From JAAYDS01 sp012729155 (lineage in GTDB: Bacteria > Chloroflexota > Anaerolineae > UBA1429): a stretch of DNA of 64,000 nt. Below the pieces are notes generated by a model. The model saw only the letters and a list, made by a program, of their open reading frames with translations, was not told the DNA's origin and did no database searches. The stretch is taken from positions 1 to 64,000 of the forward strand of contig DAIPBO010000008.1 in assembly GCA_036774405.1 (NCBI GenBank), read 5' to 3'. This document shows positions 1 to 8,357 of the stretch, piece after piece (position 1 is the stretch's first letter; every line of letters starts with the position of its first letter). The position numbers and the translations under genes are program-made.

Positions 1-784
1 CACTGTGGTGCTGCTCGATACAGCCGGTCGACTGCAGATCGATCAGTCCATGATGGCCGAACTTGAAGAGGTCCGGCGCGTCGCCAAGCCCAAAGAGGTG
101 CTCCTGGTAGTGGATGCCATGACCGGCCAAGAGGCCGTGGCCGTGGCGCAGGAGTTCAACGAGCGCGTAGGCGTGACGGGGCTTTTGCTCACCAAGGTGG
201 ATGGCGATGCGCGTGGCGGTGCGGCTCTTTCGGTGCGCGCCGTCACGGGTGTGCCCGTCAAGTTCATGGGGGCAGGTGAAAAGCCCTCTGACTTGGAGCC
301 GTTTATGCCTGATCGCCTGGCTTCGCGCATCTTGGGCATGGGCGATGTGCTGACATTGATCGAGCGGGCCGAGTCGGCTATCACCGAAAAGCAGGCCCGT
401 GAGATAGAGGCCAAGATGCGGGCCGCGAGCTTTACGTTTGAGGATTTCCGCGAGCAGCTGCACGCCATCAAGAAGATGGGGCCGCTTTCAGAGCTGTTGG
501 GGATGATCCCTGGCATGGGCAATCTCACCAAACAACTTCCGGCGGATGCCACTGAAAAGGGGCTCAAGACGACCGAGGCGATTATCAATTCGATGACACT
601 GGAAGAGCGGCGATCGCCCAAGGTTATCAACGCCAGTCGGCGCCGGCGTATTGCCCGCGGCAGTGGCACCAGCGTGCAACAGGTCAATCAACTGCTGCGG
701 CAGTTCACCGAGATGCAGCAGATGATGAAGCGTATGAAGGGTGGACGTGGTGGCATGCGCGGCATCATGCCTCGCATGCACTGA
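1..784 (+). CDS. ffh: Signal recognition particle protein Ffh (SRP54), C-terminal part
   Basis: GTPase of the signal recognition particle, which binds 4.5S RNA and signal sequences and brings ribosomes to the membrane. The gene enters from the left edge: the frame is open at base 2 and the first residues hold the DTAGR G3 motif, so roughly 190 N-terminal residues (N domain and P-loop) lie outside. The G4 motif TKVDGDARGG is visible at about residue 60. A methionine-rich M domain follows, with the RNA-binding signature RRRRIARGSG and a Met-rich tail (MQQMMKRM). It heads a run with rpsP, khpA and rimM. The GTG near base 5 is internal, not a start. Confidence 0.96.
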   Translation, partial: TVVLLDTAGRLQIDQSMMAELEEVRRVAKPKEVLLVVDAMTGQEAVAVAQEFNERVGVTGLLLTKVDGDARGGAALSVRAVTGVPVKFMGAGEKPSDLEPFMPDRLASRILGMGDVLTLIERAESAITEKQAREIEAKMRAASFTFEDFREQLHAIKKMGPLSELLGMIPGMGNLTKQLPADATEKGLKTTEAIINSMTLEERRSPKVINASRRRRIARGSGTSVQQVNQLLRQFTEMQQMMKRMKGGRGGMRGIMPRMH

Positions 785-819
785 GCGTGCTAATCAAGAT
801 TCAGATAGGATGAGGTGGT

Positions 820-1092
820 ATGGTACGCATTAGACTCCGTCGTGTTGGTTCCAAGGGTCAGCCGAGCTATCGCATCGTGGTGGCAGATCAGCGTTCGCCG
901 CGCGATGGGCGCTTTATCGAGAACATCGGGCACTATAATCCGCGCACCGAGCCCAACACGGTGGTGATTGACGCCGAGCGGGCGCAGTATTGGCTCTCGC
1001 AGGGGGCGCAGCCGAGTGAGGCTGTGGCGCGCCTGTTCAAGAACGCTGGTGTTGTGGGTGCTGCGGCCGAGGCCGACTCGGACGCGGCCTGA
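820..1092 (+). CDS. rpsP: 30S ribosomal protein S16
   Basis: Small-subunit ribosomal protein needed for 30S assembly. The N-terminus MVRIRLRRVGSKGQPSYRIV and the block SPRDGRFIENIGHYNP are the S16 signature, and 90 aa is the normal length. A GAGGTGG Shine-Dalgarno lies just before the ATG. The acidic Ala/Glu tail is short and typical of high-GC bacteria. It follows ffh by 35 bp and precedes khpA by 25 bp, the common ffh-rpsP-khpA-rimM order. Confidence 0.97.
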   Translation: MVRIRLRRVGSKGQPSYRIVVADQRSPRDGRFIENIGHYNPRTEPNTVVIDAERAQYWLSQGAQPSEAVARLFKNAGVVGAAAEADSDAA

Positions 1093-1117
1093 GGGCGCGG
1101 CCTAAAGGCAGGTTGAG

Positions 1118-1348
1118 ATGCGCGAATTAGTGGAATTTGTGGCCCGCGAACTGGTCGACCACCCTGAAGAGGTCCAGGTCACCCAGACGCGCGGCAATCA
1201 AGTCACGGTCATCCAGTTGGCGGTGGCCCCGGATGACAAGGGCTGGGTGATCGGCAAGCGTGGTCGCGTGGCCAACGCGATGCGGTCTCTACTGCGCGTG
1301 GCTGCGATGAGCAAAGGCCGTCGCCGCGCCGTACTCGAGATTCTGTAA
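1118..1348 (+). CDS. khpA: KH-domain RNA-binding protein KhpA
   Basis: Small (76 aa) single-KH RNA-binding protein encoded between rpsP and rimM in many bacteria; in Firmicutes it pairs with KhpB/Jag and influences cell-wall elongation and sRNA handling. The sequence is essentially one KH domain, with the GxxG loop as GKRG inside VIGKRGRVANAMRSLLR. The partner KhpB is not in the window. The start is preceded by a GGTTGAG-type ribosome site. Function is by family and position. Confidence 0.93.
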   Translation: MRELVEFVARELVDHPEEVQVTQTRGNQVTVIQLAVAPDDKGWVIGKRGRVANAMRSLLRVAAMSKGRRRAVLEIL

Positions 1349-1355
1349 TCTGGCG

Positions 1356-1898
1356 ATGGCCCAACGCCAGGCCTCGGATGGTAAGCCTCCTGCCGATGAC
1401 TACCTGGTCATCGGCAGGGTTGTTGCGCCTCATGGCATCCGGGGAGAGGTCCGCGTCGCCATTGAGACTGACAACCCCGAGCGCTTTGCACGCCAAGAAG
1501 CAGTCTATCTGGGCGAGGCAAGGCGTAGGGTGAACATCCAGGCTGCTCGACCTCATCAGGGCCGCATGCTGGTATTGTTCGAAGGCGTGGGCGATCGCAA
1601 TGCAGCCGAGAGCCTTCGTGGGCAGATTATCTATGCTCTGCACGAGGAGCTCGAACCTCTCGAAGAGGGTGCTTATTACTATCATCAGGTCGAGGGTCTG
1701 ATGGTGGTCGATGAGCAAGGTGTCCAGATCGGCACGTTGACCGAGATACTGGTGACGGGGGCCAACGACGTGTACGTGGTGTGCGGCCCGGCGGGCGAAT
1801 GGCTCATTCCGGCAATTCGAGATGTGGTGCTGAGGATCGATCCGCAGCAGGGCAGAGTCGTCGTCAGGATTCCGCCAGGCCTCGAACCCCGACGGTAG
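1356..1898 (+). CDS. rimM: Ribosome maturation factor RimM
   Basis: Assembly factor for the 30S head that binds S19. The N-terminal RimM domain opens with YLVIGRVVAPHGIRGEVRV, the family hallmark, and a PRC-barrel occupies roughly residues 100-175 (YYYHQVEGLMVVDEQG onward). Length of 180 aa is normal. It starts 7 bp after khpA with only a weak Shine-Dalgarno, suggesting translational coupling. In most genomes trmD and rplS follow rimM; here dprA follows directly. Confidence 0.95.
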   Translation: MAQRQASDGKPPADDYLVIGRVVAPHGIRGEVRVAIETDNPERFARQEAVYLGEARRRVNIQAARPHQGRMLVLFEGVGDRNAAESLRGQIIYALHEELEPLEEGAYYYHQVEGLMVVDEQGVQIGTLTEILVTGANDVYVVCGPAGEWLIPAIRDVVLRIDPQQGRVVVRIPPGLEPRR

Positions 1899-1903
1899 TG
1901 CCC

Positions 1904-2992
1904 ATGACCGACGAGAGGGCCTACTGGTTGGGGTTCAGCTTGGTACCGCGCATCGGGCCAGCCCGCTTTGACCTCTTGCGCGCCCACTTTTCCTCGCTCT
2001 GCTCTGCCTGGCAAGCGAGCGCGACGGCGTTGCGCGGTGCTGGCCTTCCCAAAGATGCCGTCGAGTTGCTGCTCTATCACCGCCAGAGGCTTGATTTGCA
2101 GGAAGAGATGCAGCGTCTCGAGCATGAGGGTGTACAGATGCTCACCCTCGACGATAGTGGCTATCCCTCGTTGCTCAAGAGCATCGAACTGCCGCCGCCG
2201 GTGCTCTATGTGCGTGGCGAGTTGACCCCGGCCGACGAGTTTGCCGTCGCCGTGGTTGGCACCCGGCACGCCACCGTGTATGGCAGAGACATCACCAGGC
2301 GTCTTGCTGGTGCCCTGGCAGAGAACGGCGTCACCATTGTGAGCGGATTGGCGTTAGGGATCGATGCTACAGCCCACCAGGCGGCCCTCGACGCAGGCGG
2401 TCGCACCATCGCAGTGCAGGGCTGCGGGCTCGATCGTGTCTATCCGGCCAGGCATCACGCCCTCGCCAGAGCCATCACCGCATCAGGCGCGCTGGTATCC
2501 ACCTATCCTCTGGGCACCAAGGTCGACGCCGTCAACTTTCCGCCTCGTAACCGTATCATCAGCGGTCTGTCGCTGGGTGTGGTCATCGTGGAGGCGGGCG
2601 AGCGGTCTGGCGCGCTCATCACCCTGAACTATGCCCTGGACCAGGGGCGTGAGACCTTTGCTGTACCGGGCAACATCCTCTCTCGCGCGAGCTTTGGCAC
2701 CAACAGAGCTATTCAGCGAGGCGAGGCCAAGCTGGTCACGACCGTGCAAGACATCCTACAGGAACTCAACCTCACCATGATCACCGAGCAACATGCAGTA
2801 CGCGAGCACGTGCCCGACTCGCCAGCGGAAGCGCTCGTGCTCGACTGCCTCACCGTCGAGCCGCTATCGATCGACGATATCGTGAGGCAGACCCAGTTGC
2901 CTACTGCTGTTGTTTCCAGCACACTGCTGGTGTTGGAGCTCAAGGGCGCAGCCCGGCGTGCAGATCACGCTTCGTATGTGTTGACGAGATAG
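1904..2992 (+). CDS. dprA: DNA-processing protein DprA
   Basis: Single-strand DNA-binding loader of RecA, used in natural transformation and also found in non-competent bacteria. The Rossmann-like DprA fold is intact: VAVVGTRHATVYGRD, IVSGLALGIDATAHQAAL, GCGLDRVYP, FPPRNRIISGLS and RSGALITLNYALDQGRE, with an N-terminal HhH-like region and a C-terminal winged helix (about residues 300-355). I use the ATG at 1904, 5 bp after the rimM stop; the frame is open upstream but only inside rimM. 362 aa is typical. A degenerate paralogue is encoded at 55.0-56.2 kb. Confidence 0.95.
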   Translation: MTDERAYWLGFSLVPRIGPARFDLLRAHFSSLCSAWQASATALRGAGLPKDAVELLLYHRQRLDLQEEMQRLEHEGVQMLTLDDSGYPSLLKSIELPPPVLYVRGELTPADEFAVAVVGTRHATVYGRDITRRLAGALAENGVTIVSGLALGIDATAHQAALDAGGRTIAVQGCGLDRVYPARHHALARAITASGALVSTYPLGTKVDAVNFPPRNRIISGLSLGVVIVEAGERSGALITLNYALDQGRETFAVPGNILSRASFGTNRAIQRGEAKLVTTVQDILQELNLTMITEQHAVREHVPDSPAEALVLDCLTVEPLSIDDIVRQTQLPTAVVSSTLLVLELKGAARRADHASYVLTR

Positions 2993-3001
2993 GAGAGGGC
3001 A

Positions 3002-4084
3002 ATGCAGCCCACACGACTCGATGACGTCCATGTCACCATCCTCGCAGGCGGCAGTGGGACGCGGTTGTGGCCGCTCAGCCGCCATGATCGCCCCAAGCAA
3101 CTCCTGAGCCTGGCGGGCGACACGTCGCTTTTGCGGCAGACGATCGACCGCGTGCTGCCCGTGGCGCCGTGGGGGCGCATCTATGTGCTCACGGGGCCCG
3201 ACCATGCGGACTCCATTGCTGCCGAGCTGCCCGAGCTGCCGCGTGACAACATCTTCGTCGAGCCCTCACCGCGTGGCACCGCCCCATGCCTTTGCCTGGC
3301 CGCCATGCGCATACAGCAGCGAGCCCCAAGCGGCGTCATGGTCTCGCTGCATGCCGATCATGTGGTAAAGGATGCAGAGGCCTTTCGGAGAGCGCTCTAT
3401 GCTTCGATCGAGACAGCGCGCGCGGGCTACCTGGTGACGGTGGGTATTGTGCCCGACCGTCCTGAAACCGGGTTTGGCTATATACAGCGTGGCGAGCTTT
3501 TGGCGACTCGGCATGGGCTGGTGGTGCACCGGTTGGCCCGCTTTGCGGAAAAGCCGGCGCTAGACACGGCGCGGGCCTATCTCGCCTCGGGCGACTTTTT
3601 CTGGAACTCGGGCTATTTTACCTGGCGGCTCGACACAATCCTGGCTGCCTTTGCCGACCTCCTGCCGACGCACTATGCTGCCCTGCAGATTGTTGCTGCC
3701 CACCTCGACGAAGCCGCTGGGCAGGTTGCGTGGGACGGCATCGAGCCGGTGACCATCGATGTGGGCATCATGGAGAGGGCGGCGCATGCTGCCGTGGTGC
3801 CGTGCGAGATGGGCTGGAGCGACATCGGTGGCTTTGGCGCGCTGTACGACCTGTTGCCCCACGATGCCGACGGGCACGCCCTGAGCGGAACGGGAGCCTA
3901 TGTTGCCCTCGACAGCCAACGCAATCTCGTGGTTTCGCCAAGGCTAGTAACCACCATTGGCGTGGAGGGGCTGGCAATCATCGATACTGGCGAGGCTCTA
4001 CTGGTCATGCCACGAGAGCACGCCCAAAAAGTGTCAACCTTGGTGCAGCGTCTGCGCGAACTCGGCCTCGACGGCTACCTCTAG
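3002..4084 (+). CDS. manC: Mannose-1-phosphate guanylyltransferase
   Basis: Makes GDP-mannose from GTP and mannose-1-phosphate for glycans and glycolipids. The N-terminal nucleotidyltransferase signature is AGGSGTRLWPLSRHDRPKQL, followed by LSLAGDTSLLRQTIDRVLP. ETGFGYIQRG, FAEKPALDTA and NSGYFTWR are typical of the ManC/MPG family. At 360 aa it has the nucleotidyltransferase plus a short left-handed beta-helix and lacks the isomerase half of bifunctional enzymes. An AGGAGAGGGCA ribosome site precedes ATG 3002, 9 bp after dprA. Confidence 0.93.
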   Translation: MQPTRLDDVHVTILAGGSGTRLWPLSRHDRPKQLLSLAGDTSLLRQTIDRVLPVAPWGRIYVLTGPDHADSIAAELPELPRDNIFVEPSPRGTAPCLCLAAMRIQQRAPSGVMVSLHADHVVKDAEAFRRALYASIETARAGYLVTVGIVPDRPETGFGYIQRGELLATRHGLVVHRLARFAEKPALDTARAYLASGDFFWNSGYFTWRLDTILAAFADLLPTHYAALQIVAAHLDEAAGQVAWDGIEPVTIDVGIMERAAHAAVVPCEMGWSDIGGFGALYDLLPHDADGHALSGTGAYVALDSQRNLVVSPRLVTTIGVEGLAIIDTGEALLVMPREHAQKVSTLVQRLRELGLDGYL

Positions 4085-4102
4085 CGGGAGAAAGATACAC
4101 AC

Positions 4103-5332
4103 ATGCAAGCGGAGATCGTTACCATCGGCACCGAGCTATTGCTGGGTGAGATCGTGGACACCAACTCGGCGTGGATCGCCCAGCAGCTGACCGGCATCGG
4201 CCTCGACCTGCTCTACACCACCACCGTGGGTGATAATCTGGGGCGCATCACTCAGGTGCTGTCGCAGTCTTTGGAGCGGTCAGATGTGGTCATCACCACC
4301 GGTGGCCTCGGGCCAACCGTGGACGATATGACTCGTCAGGGCGTGGCTGCGGCGACTGGTCGAGAGCTAATCCTCGATGAGGATCTGGTAACCGAGATCG
4401 CGACCTATTTTGGGCGACGCGGCTTTCAGATGACCGACAACAACCGCAGGCAGGCGTTTATCCCTAGTGGTGCGCGCATCATCCACAACCCGGTGGGCAC
4501 GGCGCCCTGTTTTGCCGTGGAGCACGAGGGGCATCTCATTATCTGTCTACCCGGTGTGCCACATGAGATGCGCCACCTGATGAATGCCGAGGTTATCCCC
4601 CTGCTACGAGAGCGTTTTGGGTTGCTGGGTGTGATCTCCAGCCGCGTGTTGCGCACCTGCAACATCGGTGAGAGCGCCGTCGACGCGCAGATCGACGACC
4701 TGATGAGCGGCGCCAACCCAACGGTGGGGACGCGTGCCCATCCTGGACAGACCGATGTCGTGGTCACTGCCAAGGCGCTGACTCTCGAGGCAGCTCGGGC
4801 CATGATCGCACCTGTCGAGGCCGAGATCAGGCGACGCATTGGCGACCATGTGTTTGGCACCGACGATGAGACCCTGGGGCAGGTGGTGCTGCGCGAGCTC
4901 TCGGCACGAGGCCTGAGACTGGCCGTCGCCGAGACCTATACGCGCGGAGAGGTGGCCCAGCAACTTGCTCAACAGGCGCAGAGCGGTGCCTTTGCAGGCG
5001 GCGTGCTGCTGACAGATGTGGCGTCGTTACTGGCCATGGCAGAGGCCGAGGTCGACGGTGGGTTGCTCTTTGCGAGCCAGCAAGCCGCGGATTTAGCCGC
5101 CAGGCAAGTGGCCAGAGTCTATGATGCCCAACTCGGCTTGGCGGTGATTGCACCCGAAGACTTTGCCATCGATGAAGCTCCTACAGCTTTTCTTGCGCTC
5201 TACACCGATGGCCAGACACTAACTGTGGCGCCAAGGCGGGTGCGCACGGGGGCAGTGGGGCGCTCGTGGTTGATATTCCAGGGGCTCGACCTGGTGCGTC
5301 GACACCTGTTGGGGCTGCCGCAGTTGGCTTAG
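4103..5332 (+). CDS. cinA: CinA family protein with degenerate C-terminal deamidase domain
   Basis: CinA proteins join an N-terminal MoaB/MogA-like domain (ADP-ribose or NAD-related pyrophosphatase) to a C-terminal PncC domain that deamidates nicotinamide mononucleotide. The N-terminal half is canonical: EIVTIGTELLLGEIVDTNSA, TTGGLGPTVDDMTR, NPVGTAPCF and CLPGVPHEM. The C-terminal half (about residue 265 on) is recognisable by length and by LRLAVAETYTRG, but the usual AESCTGG has become AETYTRG and the GIAGPxGG loop is absent. It may therefore lack NMN deamidase activity. 409 aa is the full family length. Confidence 0.88.
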   Translation: MQAEIVTIGTELLLGEIVDTNSAWIAQQLTGIGLDLLYTTTVGDNLGRITQVLSQSLERSDVVITTGGLGPTVDDMTRQGVAAATGRELILDEDLVTEIATYFGRRGFQMTDNNRRQAFIPSGARIIHNPVGTAPCFAVEHEGHLIICLPGVPHEMRHLMNAEVIPLLRERFGLLGVISSRVLRTCNIGESAVDAQIDDLMSGANPTVGTRAHPGQTDVVVTAKALTLEAARAMIAPVEAEIRRRIGDHVFGTDDETLGQVVLRELSARGLRLAVAETYTRGEVAQQLAQQAQSGAFAGGVLLTDVASLLAMAEAEVDGGLLFASQQAADLAARQVARVYDAQLGLAVIAPEDFAIDEAPTAFLALYTDGQTLTVAPRRVRTGAVGRSWLIFQGLDLVRRHLLGLPQLA

Positions 5333-5340
5333 GGGGTAGC

Positions 5341-5823
5341 ATGAGGCTCGCAATCCTGTCGGATATCCATGATAACATCTGGGCACTCGATCGGGCCTTA
5401 CAGCGAACCGCGAACAGCGACGCCTTGCTGGTGTTGGGCGATCTGTGTGCGCCATTCACCATGGCGATGCTCGTCGAGCGGTTTGCCGGACCGATTCACG
5501 TTGTATGGGGCAACAATGACGGCGATCGCCTCCGCATTGCAGAACAGGCAAGGCGCGGCGACACCACACTGCATGGCGAGTTTGCCGATCTCATGCTAGC
5601 TGGCCGCCGTGTGGCGCTCACGCACTACCCTCATATCGGGCATGCGGTGGCTCGTAACGGCGACTATGATCTCGTGTGCTACGGTCACAATCACCAGCGT
5701 GCCCAAAGTCAGGCGGGCGCGACACTTCTGCTGAATCCCGGCGAGGTCATGGGGCGCTTTGGTGTGTCGAGCATCGCACTCTACGACACAGACACCGCGG
5801 CAGCCGAGATTATCGAATACTAG
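5341..5823 (+). CDS. YfcE/MJ0936-type metallophosphoesterase
   Basis: Small calcineurin-like phosphodiesterase with a two-metal centre, normally acting on simple phosphodiesters or nucleotides. The motifs appear in order: SDIHDN, LGDLCAP, GNNDGDR, HYPHIGH and GHNHQR. Length of 160 aa is typical. I place the start at ATG 5341 after a GGGGGTAGC ribosome site, 8 bp past cinA; the upstream open frame lies within cinA. An intrinsic terminator follows, so this ends the housekeeping run. The physiological substrate cannot be read from sequence. Confidence 0.9.
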   Translation: MRLAILSDIHDNIWALDRALQRTANSDALLVLGDLCAPFTMAMLVERFAGPIHVVWGNNDGDRLRIAEQARRGDTTLHGEFADLMLAGRRVALTHYPHIGHAVARNGDYDLVCYGHNHQRAQSQAGATLLLNPGEVMGRFGVSSIALYDTDTAAAEIIEY

Positions 5824-5846
5824 CAGGAGTAACTATCCAGGCCGTG

Positions 5847-5881
5847 ACAGGGTTGCCCCCAAATCGGCGCAACCCTGTTTT
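5847..5881 (+). terminator. Intrinsic terminator after the phosphodiesterase gene
   Basis: Perfect 10-bp stem ACAGGGTTGC / GCAACCCTGT (5847-5856 and 5869-5878) with a 12-nt loop, followed by a short T run and a T-rich tail (TTTTCGCTT). It lies 23 bp downstream of the stop codon and separates the housekeeping operon from the sigma-factor operon. Confidence 0.85.
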
Positions 5882-5893
5882 CGCTTACTCGTA

Positions 5894-5919
5894 GAAACCT
5901 TGATGGCGTTTGGCGCGTA
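5894..5919 (+). promoter_or_regulatory. Putative ECF-sigma autoregulatory promoter
   Basis: GAAAC (5894-5898), a 17-bp spacer and CGTA (5916-5919) match the usual ECF layout GGAAC-N16/17-CGTM. It lies immediately before an ECF sigma factor gene, as expected for autoregulation. It also argues against the TTG at 5910 as start, because that codon would lie within the promoter. Confidence 0.6.
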
Positions 5920-5942
5920 TACATACCCGGAGGCATGGGCGG

Positions 5943-6512
5943 GTGGGGCTGGATCAGGAGCTAGACTGGGTGCTGCGGGCCCGACAGGGCGATGAGCAGG
6001 CGTTTGCTCAGCTCGTCGAGGCCTATCAGCGACCCATCTACAACCTGGCATATCGCATGCTTGGCAGCAGCGTAGAGGCTGAGGATGCCACCCAAGAGGC
6101 GTTTGTCCGCATATGGACTCGGCTCGACACCTACGACTCTGGCCGCAAGCTATCGTCCTGGGTCCTGTCGGTGGCGTCTCATCACTGTATCGATAGGCTC
6201 CGTCGCCGTGGCGGTGGGCAGGTGTCGATGGAGGAGATCATGGCGTCGCGCTGGTTGCCCGATGGCGACCCCAAGCCCGAGGAGCGCGCCCTGGTCAGCG
6301 AGCGTGATGAGCGTGTCAGGCGGCTGCTTGACTTATTGCAGCCGCAATACCGCCTTGTTATCGTACTGCGCTACTGGGAAGACAAGTCTTATGCCGAGAT
6401 CGCAGAGATCACTGACACGACCGAGAGCGCGGTCAAGTCGCGGCTGCACCGTGCTCGGCTGGCGATGGCCGAGCTGCTGTCTGCTGGTGAGCGCCTGCCC
6501 ATAGAGACATGA
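5943..6512 (+). CDS. RNA polymerase ECF-type sigma factor (RpoE-like)
   Basis: Group 4 sigma factor that redirects RNA polymerase to a small regulon. Region 2 covers QRPIYNLAYRMLGSSVEAED and AFVRIWTRL (about residues 35-75), and WVLSVASHHCIDRLRRR is region 2.4. Region 4 is LPxxYR-like: LQPQYRLVIVLRYWEDKSYA, then ITDTTESAVKSRLHRAR. I use GTG 5943 because GGAGG at 5929-5933 is 9 bp upstream and because the putative ECF promoter lies before it. It is followed by a zinc-binding anti-sigma factor gene, the normal regulatory pair. Confidence 0.93.
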   Translation: MGLDQELDWVLRARQGDEQAFAQLVEAYQRPIYNLAYRMLGSSVEAEDATQEAFVRIWTRLDTYDSGRKLSSWVLSVASHHCIDRLRRRGGGQVSMEEIMASRWLPDGDPKPEERALVSERDERVRRLLDLLQPQYRLVIVLRYWEDKSYAEIAEITDTTESAVKSRLHRARLAMAELLSAGERLPIET

Positions 6513-6548
6513 CAACACCGATCATGGATCGAACTTTAGGGGGGAGCA

Positions 6549-7133
6549 ATGGAGTGTACTGAAGCCCTCATACTGATGTCGCAGCGCCTGGACGCCCCGC
6601 TAGAACCGATCGATGAGGCGGCACTGCAGGAGCATCTGCACCAGTGCGCTTCGTGTCGGCGAGTCTCTCGCATGTTCGCCGAACTGGACACTGTTCTAGA
6701 GGCGGAGGCGCCGGCCCTGCCATCACGGGGCCTGTCCAGCCGCGTAATGGCCAGGGTGGTGCGGCGCGCTCGCGTCGACCGCACGGTGCGCCATGCCCTC
6801 ATCACTCTCTTGAGCTTGGCCCTCGTGGTCGTCGGCCTGGTGCTGCCAGCCGTGAGAGCCGTACAGACTGCGAACCAGAGCGAGTTGCTTTCGGCAGTGG
6901 TCACACAGGTGGGCGACGAGGTAGTTGGGGTGGCTCGCGTGCTTGCAGCGCCACTGGTGACCGTGGTTCGTACCGTACTGATGAACGATGGTTATCCCTA
7001 TCTGTTGGCCTGGCTGTTGCTCGCGGTGGTGCTGGTGTTGGCCTGGGTGAGCGTGATCTCGCGTGTGATCCGCCCTGCGCGGCCCGAGATACCCATCAAC
7101 GCAACGACGCACCACGAACATCGTAGAGGATAG
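6549..7133 (+). CDS. Zinc-binding transmembrane anti-sigma factor
   Basis: Probable antagonist of the preceding sigma factor. The first 50 residues form a ZAS-type domain with HLHQCASC (H-x3-C-x2-C). Two hydrophobic segments (about residues 80-100 and 150-172) anchor it, with an extracytoplasmic stretch of about 50 residues between them. The C-terminus is basic and His-rich. A GGGGGGAGCA ribosome site precedes the ATG. Two membrane passes differ from the usual single-pass ZAS protein, so signal sensing could involve the loop. Confidence 0.85.
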   Translation: MECTEALILMSQRLDAPLEPIDEAALQEHLHQCASCRRVSRMFAELDTVLEAEAPALPSRGLSSRVMARVVRRARVDRTVRHALITLLSLALVVVGLVLPAVRAVQTANQSELLSAVVTQVGDEVVGVARVLAAPLVTVVRTVLMNDGYPYLLAWLLLAVVLVLAWVSVISRVIRPARPEIPINATTHHEHRRG

Positions 7134-7164
7134 CAGGAACGTCGGTTCTAGGCGGGAGGCGTTG

Positions 7165-8289
7165 ATGGTACGCAGACGATGGCTGATTCCTCTGGCAGCG
7201 GCACTGGCGCTATGGCTTGTGGCGTTGCCGGTGCTGGCCCAAGAGGCCGGCACAGCACTGCTGGGGCAGCACGTTACTCTCGAGGCAGGCGAGGTGCAGC
7301 ATGGCGACCTCGTGCTGTTTGGGGGCGATCTGACGATGCTGCCCGGCAGCCGCATCGAGGGCGACCTGGCCATCCTGGGCGGCAATGCGTCCGTAGCCGG
7401 CGAGGTCTCTGGTGCCGTGTCTGTGATTGGTGGCACCCTCTCGCTTGAGGCAGGTGCCCTGGTGCATGGCGACGTAGTAGTGGCCGGCACCTTGCGCTAT
7501 CGGCATCCACAAGCACTGGTCAGAGGGCAGCTGCTCGAGGGGATAGACACTGCGGCAGGGCTCGAGCGAGTGCCCGACCTTATGCCACGCTGGCTGGCCC
7601 GCAACTGGGGGGCTGGCGCGCAGCAAGGCTTTGAGGCGCCGCCCCGCGATGTCTCTAGGGCTCTAGGCGGTCTGGGGGGCCTGATCCTGGGCGCAATTGT
7701 CGCCGCGGCAGGTCTGGCAGTGGTGCCCGACAACATCACCAACGTGCGTCGGGTCATGCAGTCCTCGGCAGGCCTGTCGATTGGTGTGGGCCTCCTCACC
7801 CTTGTGGTGGCGGCCGTTCTGATCCCGCTGTTGGTCATGATCTGCATCGGGATACCTGTTGCGGCTGTGCTTGGCCTGGGGGTGATCGTCTGTGTGCTGT
7901 TGGGATGGGTGGCAGCAGGATACTGGCTGGGTGAAAAGCTTTCGGCCTGGCTCAAGGTGAGCGCGAGCATGGTGGTGCAAGGAGCCGTGGGCGTACTTCT
8001 ACTGGGCCTTGCGTCTAGCATTCCCTGTATCGGGGCGTTCATGGCGCTGATACTTGCCTGTTGGGGGCTGGGTGCCGTGGTGCTGACGCGCTTTGGAACG
8101 CGGCTTGACCCGATCTGGCGCTTGGCCACGGCGCCGACGACTGCAACTGCCTCTCCCACAAGGCCAGAGCCGCCGACGGCGCCTGTCGAATCGCAGCCAG
8201 ACCAAGATCGCGCGGGAACGAGGCCGCTGGACGAGCGCGCATTGAGCGATCTGGAGCGAGATGCGCACGACGAGCTATCTACGCTCTAG
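7165..8289 (+). CDS. Bactofilin-like polymer-forming membrane protein
   Basis: A signal peptide (RRRWLIPLAAALALWLVALP, cleavage near VLA-QE) is followed by short beta-helical repeats of the polymer-forming kind: GDLTMLPGSRIEGDLAILGG, then further G-D-V/L turns to about residue 120. Two to four hydrophobic helices span roughly 165-300 and the acidic tail is probably cytoplasmic. It lies 31 bp after the anti-sigma gene, so it may be a target or sensor partner of that system. I use ATG 7165 (GGGAGG at 7154-7159) rather than the TTG three bases earlier. Exact function is unknown. Confidence 0.75.
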   Translation: MVRRRWLIPLAAALALWLVALPVLAQEAGTALLGQHVTLEAGEVQHGDLVLFGGDLTMLPGSRIEGDLAILGGNASVAGEVSGAVSVIGGTLSLEAGALVHGDVVVAGTLRYRHPQALVRGQLLEGIDTAAGLERVPDLMPRWLARNWGAGAQQGFEAPPRDVSRALGGLGGLILGAIVAAAGLAVVPDNITNVRRVMQSSAGLSIGVGLLTLVVAAVLIPLLVMICIGIPVAAVLGLGVIVCVLLGWVAAGYWLGEKLSAWLKVSASMVVQGAVGVLLLGLASSIPCIGAFMALILACWGLGAVVLTRFGTRLDPIWRLATAPTTATASPTRPEPPTAPVESQPDQDRAGTRPLDERALSDLERDAHDELSTL

Positions 8290-8317
8290 CCCGGAATGCA
8301 CCTCGTAGCCCATAAGG

Positions 8318-8357
8318 CGCCGCACGCCGCGCGCAGCTTTTAGCGCTGCGTGCGGCG
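8318..8357. terminator. Hairpin between convergent genes
   Basis: Ten-base arms CGCCGCACGC (8318-8327) and GCGTGCGGCG (8348-8357) are complementary, with further inner pairing AGC...GCT and a T-rich loop. It lies between the membrane-protein gene (+) and the ferric-reductase-like gene (-) and overlaps the last codons of the latter, so it could end transcription from both sides. Confidence 0.6.

Noticed and set aside
5910..5942. TTG 5910 as start of the sigma factor
   Set aside because: No ribosome site, and it lies within the putative promoter; GTG 5943 has GGAGG well spaced.
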